Both the position numbers and the translations under genes were made by a program. A stretch of 23,994 bases of DNA, from the IMG/VR virus record IMGVR_UViG_3300037264_000427, positions 1-23,994 of that record. The stretch is one strand, 5' to 3'. This stretch comes from a virus. The notes under the pieces are model-generated. The model saw only the letters and a list, made by a program, of their open reading frames with translations. It did no database searches and was not told the DNA's origin. Shown here piece by piece: positions 7,801 to 13,736 of the stretch (positions within the stretch are counted from its first letter, which is position 1; the number at the start of each line of letters is the position of its first letter).

Positions 7801-10800
7801 CGAGCGAGCGCGCAACGTGGCGTCGAAGTCGGATGCGGCGGAGGCCAAGGCGGCAGCGCAGGCGGCGAAGATCGACGCCAAGCGCCGCGCCAAGCACGCG
7901 CGCCAGGGCAAGCTCTTCGAGAAGGGCTTCGGCGGAATCGAAGCATCGCTCGGCGACGAGGAGATCGCGCTCGCGTGGCTCCAGCGGTTCCTGGCGCACG
8001 AGCACGGCGTCAACGTGAATGGTGATCCGCTCTTCGGCCGATGGGACGACGAAGACGAGGACGCGGCCAAGGCATGGCGCGCCACGGTGCGCGGAGCCAA
8101 GGTCGTGCGAGGCGTGCTCACGTTCATCGTGAAGGGCGATTTCGAGGGGCATCCGTTCCGTGGAAACCAGTGGACCGAGGGACACGGGCAGGCGGAGGGC
8201 GACGAGGGCGCGAAGTCGGAGAAGGTGTCGGACGAGGTGATGGCCCTGCGCGTGCAGATTGGCGGTCTGCTGGAGCGGCGACAGGCCGCCACTGCGGAAC
8301 GCGACCTTGTGGCGCAGCAGCGCAACGACGCTCACGAGAAGGGCAACACCTTGGCAGAGCAGGCCGAGTGGACGGCGAAGCTGGAAGCGGCCGAGGATAA
8401 GCTCGATGCGGCACGAACGGAAGAGCAGGCGCTCGATCAGAAGCTCGCCGACACCGTGCTCCACGAAGCCCGCGTGCGCTCTATTGACCCCACCGTCCTG
8501 CCGGATGACGTGCGCTTGTCCGTGCAGCGCGAGTCGATCAAGGCGATGGCGGCCGACGTTCCTGCTCAGGCGCGCTACGAAGACCTGAAGAGGAAGGAGG
8601 ACAGCATCGAAGCGCGCGCGATCCTCGCGCAGCAGCCACTCGTAGAGGAGAAGGGGCGGGCGAACGCAGCCTATCAGAAGGCTCAGACGGAGCGGGAAGA
8701 GTTGGTCGCCCAGCATAAGGCGCTCGACGCGGAAGTCACGATGCGCCAGCAAGACTACATGCTGGAGAAGTTCTACGAAAAGCACCCGGAGTTGGAGCGC
8801 ACTAAGGAGGAAGCGCACGCAATCCTCGAACAGCGCGGGGAGATTGGAAACCGCATCAACGGAATCTTGGTCGAGCTTCGGGCCACCCCAGGCAACCGAG
8901 ATCCGTACCAGAAGGCCGAGGACAACCTACTGGCGCAGACCTTCGCAAAGTACCCATCCCTCGAAGAGAAGGCCAGGGCCGAAGCCTCCATCAGCCCTGA
9001 CGAGTACATCCGCGAAGGTATCGCGCGCGACCTTGAAGCGCGCGGCGTAGGGGGTTCGGGGCCGGTCGAACGAGACAGCGACGCCGTGTCGGCCGTACTC
9101 GACAAAGCCTTCGCGGGCGAGCAGGCGCGCCTTCGCGCTGAAGATCCGGCGTTCGCTCCAAACCCGGCGCGAGCCGCGCTTGACGGGGAGCTACACGACC
9201 TCCAGGGCCGTCAGGCCGCATGGGAAGACAAGTACGAGCCCATCCGTGGACTCTTGTTTGCTCAGGCAAATCCTGACGGCGACCCTACCTTTCTCTCTGG
9301 AAACACCTTGAGCGCGATAGAGCGCCTCCCTCTGGGCGCTCTCGGGAAGCATGCAGCACCGTCGGGACCGGAGGGGCTATCCATTGACCCATACGACGTG
9401 GTGCGCGGGCTCAGGGCCGAATACAACGTGACCGAGCAGGGTGGCAAGGACGCCTTGGCCCTGGACGTGCTAACGAAGGACCGGAACGAGGCGCAAGGTC
9501 GCTTGGAGTCCGCGCGCGACGCCGAGAACGAAGCTGACTCCAAGATCCGAGCCGCCGCCGAGGTGATGAGAAACGAGTTCGCGGTCGAGGCCGGGCCGGG
9601 CTACTACGCGAAGCGATGCGCCGAGGATGATGCCTACTACGAGAAGCAGATGGACGAGATCGCCACTGCGTGGCAGCACATCGGCGGCGAGGGCCCGTCG
9701 CGCATCCGCGTGGCGACCGGGATCGGGCTGGGGCTTCAGGCCGGCGCGATCTACGACGACGACGAGAAACGCTTCCTAAAGCTGGACGACTACGGTGACC
9801 TGCGGAACGAAGAGGAGACGATCCGCTGGGGCGGCGCGATCAGACGCGAGTACGTCGAGACGCAGGAGGATTTGCTCGGCGGTGAGCACGCGCAGGTTGT
9901 TCGGCTTGGAGCCTCTCACGACAGTTCGAGCCCCTCGTCGTCTTCGTCTTCCGGTGGTGACGATCCAGAAGAGACGTGGGACGACGAGCAGAAGTACGAT
10001 CAGGAGAAGCTCCAGTCGGCCTTCTATGAGTCCGACGCAGCGAGCGATGCCGAGTCCGAGGCCATGCATGCCGACTTCACCCACGATGACGTGCGCGTCA
10101 AGCTCGGCGGCTTCGAGAGTGGCGCAGAGGAGCGCGTGCAGGAGTTCGCGGGCCGCGCCCTGATCTCTACCTCCGGCTCCGGCATGGAAGACGACGACAC
10201 GAAGCTGATCTCAGCCATCAAGGACCGGCTCGATGATGCCAAGGGCGAGAAGGCGGCGTTGCCGATGGACGCGAAGGACCCGGAAGTGCTCGCAGCGGCC
10301 AAGAAGGAAGCGCGCTGGGAAGCCCAGCAGGATGCCGTCTTTGCCGCGCAGCGCGAGGCGCTTCGACAGCTTAGCGCGAACCCTGCCGATCTGGCGGCCG
10401 GACACGAGACTCCGAAGCTCGCCGATCCTGCGTTCCACGAGAAGCTCCAGGCGGAATTGGACACGCTGCCTGCCGTCAGCACGGCTGGGTACACGCAGGG
10501 CCAGCTTCGCGACGCGATCATCGAAGCCTCCACAAACACGCTCACGTGGACAGAAGCGACTAAGCTCGCCAATTCGTTCCACGGTAAGGCCGCGCTGGCC
10601 GGCGAGATGGCCCGCGCTACCTTCTCCGCCCCCGAGTTCGAGGCGTCTGACTTGTCCGAGCGAGCCCAGGCCATCGCTGCCGACAACATCAAGGAGAACC
10701 TCCGAGAGATTGCGAGCAACGAGTATAACGGCGACGACGCGCTTTGGGAGGCCGTGAAGGACGCCGACGTGGAAAAAGTGCTCGGCGATCTGACGCCGAA

Positions 10801-11356
10801 GTACAGCAGCGGCACGCTCGAACAGGCGGCCGAGGAGAAGTACCGCGACAACTGGAGTTGGGACGATTCGAGCGACGCCTTCAACAACTGGAAGAGCGGC
10901 CAGGATCTCTCGGAATACGAAACGGACGAGTTCAAGGAGGCGAAGGACTCGTTCGAGAATCAGGGGCTGTCGCCGAGCGAAGGCGAGGACGAAGAGCCCG
11001 AGACAGGCGGGGCCCCAGTCAACAAGGAGACGGTCGGCACAGAGAAGACGGTCAAGGTCTTCCGTGGACTGAAGGGCAACCCGGCCGACTACGTGGACAA
11101 CTTCACGGAGTCGTGGAGCACGAGCCGGTCGAAGGCCGCCAGCTTCGGCTCGACCACGGTGATGGAGCGCGACATTCCGTTCGAGAAGATCCTCGTCTTC
11201 CAGGGCGCGCGCAACTGGAAGGCCACGCAAGCTGGCGGGATGGGCAAAACAGAGTTCGAGGTGATGCCGCTCTCCGACATGCCGAAGTGGTATCGTGAAG
11301 CGTACCGTCGCCAGTTGGCGCTGCTCGCGAAGCAGAAATCGGAGATCAAGGGATGA
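4838..11356 (+). CDS. Giant MuF-type head protein / polyvalent protein with zincin and ADP-ribosyltransferase domains
   Basis: The ATG at 4838 gives 2172 residues; the frame is open further upstream but that part lies inside the previous gene. Residues 1-250 are a MuF/SPP1 gp7-like domain ending in HTWVTSEDDRVRPTH (187) and NCRCF (243), a minor head protein carried near the portal. GHPFRGNQYTDG (301) leads to a metallopeptidase-like domain with HEIGH (425-429) and SEQFAE (501-506) as likely third ligand. HDEATHG (616) leads to a domain with SANNVW (758) and TIDIWMARAM (918), reminiscent of helix-hairpin-helix glycosylase folds (tentative). A Lys/Ala helical stretch and GHPFRGNQWTEG (1104) precede a long Glu/Gln-rich helical region with a Ser run near 1696. 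The C-terminus is an R-S-E ADP-ribosyltransferase: R2076 in VFRGL, STS at 2094-2096, E2139-F-E2141. No strong Shine-Dalgarno is visible, so coupling to the upstream gene is likely. MuF-toxin fusions are known; this size and domain set are unusual. Confidence 0.88.
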   Translation: MGQSRARRILARRHVAFLKPFEDRFARVYRGTMRDLHTAVNFASSQDAATRREWKGRVVEAMAPVYRDAMLASGRNYLTKFVTIRQKATKTFEMKAARERASGVIVSLESEFRSRLEETVDTTFDSLEEILTEAGADGLGAAEIDDLIGEEFGDILGGRTDAIATTEMNGAINSVNEYLSRVLAELHTWVTSEDDRVRPTHVIYADAGPQPVGFDWAQLIPDAGYTLRYPCDPECHEPSEVVNCRCFPAPSGEVELPPDEMADYLEDFGMDPEDILLSESRQPVYITNRYTGKTIKGESEGHPFRGNQYTDGALSDRRDIEFRDPISARATDPIGVEGHRLQASMIFSEVKRQLDSPDLPPTVAMFLRERGMKVVYDANPEEIVDPDTGNVETVAGQIAYDPRMAQGPTFTVTASMLGQPGVVGHEIGHLISHAAFWAETNQRNLELSQGTPAERMAQMRAGEGRVELMRAYKLEGGVTPYAQSYEKDTTTKSSMMMAGASEQFAEVEGMFQHVLGRSPAMLPGTRSEKELGFAWALAMGAHGRTGADNFPGGLITGLRFPKTARAWLRHRGASLKVIEAFDAKWRAQKPQELSALFKKHALAPVRKHLRGTEFEHDEATHGSGGDGPSMTEVGRALVGAPDGFNSDPRQFEPLVFGKTQTGEKREAAVAKEMEKFEARMTLRGGGKEEDVKIPATSQGEMKDKMEALFAAATPEELNQATWYKDAAGKTVDELHGRFASRIPGLGKDQVAGILAACSANNVWDDKYGTDDELGGSNQKAAETILKTWADNKPVTITTEDLAMATAYAKTFESGAYKGMKLPEPGTYLFQTLARSDPRVAYLFNTSWHGATTGGNKPEKVAGPGGSMGFGGMPGHVLPSLGLLRGQSPEKVYGGESKVRSFYANITRAMLGEKDPNATIDIWMARAMLDKPGQDGPIKGAHYKSFVGPASRYEGLRRMIAENAAKHGLEPKQYQAVVWYVIRNQYEARERARNVASKSDAAEAKAAAQAAKIDAKRRAKHARQGKLFEKGFGGIEASLGDEEIALAWLQRFLAHEHGVNVNGDPLFGRWDDEDEDAAKAWRATVRGAKVVRGVLTFIVKGDFEGHPFRGNQWTEGHGQAEGDEGAKSEKVSDEVMALRVQIGGLLERRQAATAERDLVAQQRNDAHEKGNTLAEQAEWTAKLEAAEDKLDAARTEEQALDQKLADTVLHEARVRSIDPTVLPDDVRLSVQRESIKAMAADVPAQARYEDLKRKEDSIEARAILAQQPLVEEKGRANAAYQKAQTEREELVAQHKALDAEVTMRQQDYMLEKFYEKHPELERTKEEAHAILEQRGEIGNRINGILVELRATPGNRDPYQKAEDNLLAQTFAKYPSLEEKARAEASISPDEYIREGIARDLEARGVGGSGPVERDSDAVSAVLDKAFAGEQARLRAEDPAFAPNPARAALDGELHDLQGRQAAWEDKYEPIRGLLFAQANPDGDPTFLSGNTLSAIERLPLGALGKHAAPSGPEGLSIDPYDVVRGLRAEYNVTEQGGKDALALDVLTKDRNEAQGRLESARDAENEADSKIRAAAEVMRNEFAVEAGPGYYAKRCAEDDAYYEKQMDEIATAWQHIGGEGPSRIRVATGIGLGLQAGAIYDDDEKRFLKLDDYGDLRNEEETIRWGGAIRREYVETQEDLLGGEHAQVVRLGASHDSSSPSSSSSSGGDDPEETWDDEQKYDQEKLQSAFYESDAASDAESEAMHADFTHDDVRVKLGGFESGAEERVQEFAGRALISTSGSGMEDDDTKLISAIKDRLDDAKGEKAALPMDAKDPEVLAAAKKEARWEAQQDAVFAAQREALRQLSANPADLAAGHETPKLADPAFHEKLQAELDTLPAVSTAGYTQGQLRDAIIEASTNTLTWTEATKLANSFHGKAALAGEMARATFSAPEFEASDLSERAQAIAADNIKENLREIASNEYNGDDALWEAVKDADVEKVLGDLTPKYSSGTLEQAAEEKYRDNWSWDDSSDAFNNWKSGQDLSEYETDEFKEAKDSFENQGLSPSEGEDEEPETGGAPVNKETVGTEKTVKVFRGLKGNPADYVDNFTESWSTSRSKAASFGSTTVMERDIPFEKILVFQGARNWKATQAGGMGKTEFEVMPLSDMPKWYREAYRRQLALLAKQKSEIKG
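5738..5773 (+). other. Cargo-linker motif, GHPFRGNQ type, copy 1
   Basis: The DNA encodes GHPFRGNQYTDG at residues 301-312 of the MuF polyprotein, right after the MuF domain and before the HEIGH domain. It is preceded by GKTIK-GESE, with the lysine at 5723-5725. A nearly identical motif recurs 800 residues later. Confidence 0.65.
6683..6718 (+). other. Cargo-linker motif, HDxxTHG type, in the MuF protein
   Basis: The DNA encodes HDEATHGSGGDG at residues 616-627, between the metallopeptidase-like domain and the following domain. It matches HDQSTHGGGGGEG in the prohead protease at 12315. It is preceded by VRKHLRGTEFE, a less clean version of the hydrophobic-x-Lys context seen at the other linkers. 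Confidence 0.55.
8147..8182 (+). other. Cargo-linker motif, GHPFRGNQ type, copy 2
   Basis: The DNA encodes GHPFRGNQWTEG at residues 1104-1115 of the MuF polyprotein, marking the start of the long helical region. It is preceded by TFIVK-GDFE, with the lysine at residue 1099. Ten of twelve residues match copy 1; the protein between the copies is unrelated, so this is a recurring motif rather than a large duplication. Confidence 0.65.
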
Positions 11357-11514
11357 AGGGCTACAAGGTCAAGCTCGTGGACGTGAAGGGCAACCCGGCA
11401 GGCGAGACGGTTCGCCTCCAGCCCGAGGGCGACGAGGATATCGACCGCTTGAACGCCGCGCTGGCGGCCGGAGAGTCGCTCGACAGCCTGCCCTACACTC
11501 TGGTGGTAGACTGA
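11353..11514 (+). CDS. Small hypothetical protein (53 aa)
   Basis: The ATG overlaps the MuF stop as ATGA, typical of coupled translation, and the ORF ends 23 bases before the protease start. The product begins MKGYKVKLVDVKGNPAGE, continues through an acidic helix (EGDEDIDRLNAALAAGESL) and ends PYTLVVD. It is acidic, has no cysteine and no membrane segment, and looks like a compact beta-alpha-beta unit. I do not recognise a family. The position right after a gene ending in an ADP-ribosyltransferase raises the possibility of an immunity or chaperone protein, but nothing in the sequence proves it. Confidence 0.6.
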   Translation: MKGYKVKLVDVKGNPAGETVRLQPEGDEDIDRLNAALAAGESLDSLPYTLVVD

Positions 11515-11537
11515 AGACTCTTAGGAGGATGCAGCCC

Positions 11538-13673
11538 ATGAAGCAAACGCGAGTCACCGAGAAGTGGCGCGAAGAGATCGAAAAGGGCGTGATGCCCGAG
11601 CGGGTCAGCAAGACCTACATCCCCGAGGTGACCGCCACCGAGGACGGCGACGGCGTGCGGAAGGCCGCCTTCGTCGTCTCGACGGGCAGCGAGGACCGCG
11701 ACGGCGATACGGTCAACCCCGACGGCTGGCTTCTCGACAACTACCGCAAGAACCCGGTGGTGCTCTGGGCGCACGACGTGAAGAGCCTGCCAATCGCGCG
11801 CGCGGACAGCATCGGCGTCCAGGGCGGCAAGCTGAAGAGCGTGACCGTGTTCCCCGAGAAGGGCGTCTACCCCTTCGCCGATCAGGTATTCGGGCTCGTC
11901 AAGGGCGGCTTCCTCAAGGGCACGAGCGTTGGCTTCCACCCGCTGGAGGCGACTCCGCGCAAGGGCGTGAAGAAGGGCGTGGACTTCCGTAGCCAGGAGC
12001 TTTACGAATTCAGCCTGCTCCCGATCCCGTCCAACCGTGAGGCCCTGGCGGAAGCCAAGGCGGCCGGCCACGACATCGAATTGGTGGTGAAGTGGGCGAC
12101 CGAGTTCCTCGACTACGCTGAGGCCAACGGGCTCTGGGTTCCGAAGTTCCAGATCGAGAAGGCGCTCGCGCAGGTTCGCAACCTCAAAGTGACCGTTCCC
12201 GCGATGCCTTCTCCCGAGGCAGGAGTCGGGTCGGAGGACCACGCCTTCGCGGGAGCGGTACTCTCCGACGACGAGGCGAAGGACATCCTCGACTTCGTGG
12301 CGAAGCACGGCGATCACGACCAGAGCACGCACGGCGGCGGCGGCGGCGAAGGGCGAACGATGGACGACTTCACCAGCGAGAACCGGCGCGACAAGGAGAC
12401 GACCATGCGGTCGGCTCGCGCGTTCGAGGACTTGAAGGGCGGAGGCTTCTCGATCAGCACGAAGGACGACTCGAATCCGAAGGCCGGCTTCATGGTGTCG
12501 CCCTACAAGGATCGCGAGCGCGTGATCGAGGGCGATGCCTCCACGAGCGACATTGCGAAGTTCGAGATCGACAACCGCGACCTGCTCGACAAGCCGGACC
12601 ACTTCCTCGGCGGCTGGAAGGACGGCGGGAAGAGCTACCTCGACGTGAGTCTCAACGTCCCCTCGCGCGCGGAGGCGCACGCTCTCGGCTCGAAGCACAG
12701 TCAGTTGGAAGTGTGGAACGTGTCCGAGGGCAAGAGCGAAAAGGTCGAGGGGCCGATGCCGCGCGGGCGCGGTGATCTCGGTCGGAACATGACGCGGCGT
12801 GGTGAGCAAACGCCCAAGCAAGCGGCTCGTTCCGCAGACGATGCCGCGCGCGAGGCTCAGGCTTACATCGACCGCGTAAAGCCGACCCGCGAAAACAAGA
12901 AGGGCTTGGAGGCTGACATGGACATCGTAACGAAGCTCGCCGACGATCTGTTCGGCGACGAGGCGAAGGCGGCCCCGGCTTGGGCGAAGGAGGGCGAGGC
13001 AGACCCGGAGGCGGCAGCGAAGGCCGCGAAGGAAGCTGCCGAGGCTCAGAACGCTCAGGCGGAAGCTGCTGCCGAGGGCGAGCCGGCCGAGGGCGCTCCG
13101 GCCGATGCCGGTGCGGTCCCTCCCGGTGGTGATCCGACCGAGGCCGAGCCCGGACTCGCTCCCATCCTCGACGACCTCGCGACCGCGCTCATGGCCGAGA
13201 TCGAGCCGCTGAAGATGGGCGGCGACCCGACGCAGATCGCGACGGGGCTCAAGGCCGCGCTGGAGAAGTTCGCCGCATCGTTCATGCAGACCTACATCGT
13301 GCCGGGTTCGCAGGCCGTTGCGCCCGGAACGCCGCCCCCGGCAGCCATGCCGCCGGGCGCGAAGCCGGCAGCCGCTCCGCCGGCAGCCGCTCCGCCGGCA
13401 GCGAAGCCGCCCGCTCCGCCGCCCCCGAGCGCGGCAGCCGCGCCCGGTGCGCCAGCCGCGCCCGGTGCGCCAGCCGCGAAGCCGGCGGCAGTGCCACCCC
13501 CGGCCGCGCCCGGTGCGCCGCCGGCACAGAAGCCGCCCTATCCGAAGAAGGGCTTCTCGATGGACGACCTCACCTCCCTGGACGAGAGCGAAGTGCGTGC
13601 TACCATCCAGAAGGTGATTCGTCGCCAGATGGACGAAGCAAGAATGCACCTGACCGGACGGCTCCCCGGCTAG
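11538..13673 (+). CDS. HK97-type prohead protease with long C-terminal extension
   Basis: The ATG at 11538 follows TAGGAGGA at good distance and gives 711 residues, far longer than the roughly 200-residue catalytic unit. Residues 20-175 are a peptidase S78-like prohead protease: STGSEDRDGDTVNPDGW, LWAH79D with the probable catalytic His, and KGTS130VGFHP with the probable nucleophile Ser. This enzyme cleaves the capsid delta domain and other prohead proteins during maturation. ELVVK185-W marks the end of the catalytic domain and resembles a self-cleavage site. DFVAK256 and HDQSTHG (260-266) then lead to an extra domain (about 275-410) with GGFSIS, GFMVSPYKDRE and FLGGWKDGGKSYLDVSLN, a module I have seen in phage proteins but cannot name. 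An Ala/Glu-rich helix, a Pro/Ala-rich stretch (about 595-665) and a basic helix follow. The tail could also serve as scaffold. Confidence 0.9.
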   Translation: MKQTRVTEKWREEIEKGVMPERVSKTYIPEVTATEDGDGVRKAAFVVSTGSEDRDGDTVNPDGWLLDNYRKNPVVLWAHDVKSLPIARADSIGVQGGKLKSVTVFPEKGVYPFADQVFGLVKGGFLKGTSVGFHPLEATPRKGVKKGVDFRSQELYEFSLLPIPSNREALAEAKAAGHDIELVVKWATEFLDYAEANGLWVPKFQIEKALAQVRNLKVTVPAMPSPEAGVGSEDHAFAGAVLSDDEAKDILDFVAKHGDHDQSTHGGGGGEGRTMDDFTSENRRDKETTMRSARAFEDLKGGGFSISTKDDSNPKAGFMVSPYKDRERVIEGDASTSDIAKFEIDNRDLLDKPDHFLGGWKDGGKSYLDVSLNVPSRAEAHALGSKHSQLEVWNVSEGKSEKVEGPMPRGRGDLGRNMTRRGEQTPKQAARSADDAAREAQAYIDRVKPTRENKKGLEADMDIVTKLADDLFGDEAKAAPAWAKEGEADPEAAAKAAKEAAEAQNAQAEAAAEGEPAEGAPADAGAVPPGGDPTEAEPGLAPILDDLATALMAEIEPLKMGGDPTQIATGLKAALEKFAASFMQTYIVPGSQAVAPGTPPPAAMPPGAKPAAAPPAAAPPAAKPPAPPPPSAAAAPGAPAAPGAPAAKPAAVPPPAAPGAPPAQKPPYPKKGFSMDDLTSLDESEVRATIQKVIRRQMDEARMHLTGRLPG
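12315..12353 (+). other. Cargo-linker motif, HDxxTHG type, in the prohead protease
   Basis: The DNA encodes HDQSTHGGGGGEG at residues 260-272 of the protease, between catalytic part and the extra domain. It is preceded by DFVAK-HGD. It matches HDEATHGSGGDG of the MuF protein in core and glycine tail although the host proteins are unrelated. Confidence 0.6.
13365..13475 (+). repeat. Tandem DNA repeats encoding a Pro/Ala-rich linker
   Basis: Inside the protease gene a 15-bp unit (CCGGCAGCCGCTCCG) occurs twice in tandem at 13365-13394, and an 18-bp unit (GCCGCGCCCGGTGCGCCA) twice at 13437-13472, each followed by a partial copy. They encode AAPP and APGAPA steps of a disordered Pro/Ala stretch. 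Copy number is likely to vary between relatives by slippage. Confidence 0.7.
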
Positions 13674-13736
13674 GAGAGCGACCGCAGCACGAGCACCGCG
13701 CCCGCCGGAAGTGGGTAAGTCGGAAAGGAAACGATC

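Noticed and set aside
9917-9958. HDSSSPSSSSSSGG as a seventh linker motif in the MuF protein
   Set aside because: It shares only HD and terminal glycines with HDxxTHG, has no preceding hydrophobic-x-Lys site, and is more simply a serine-rich flexible stretch.
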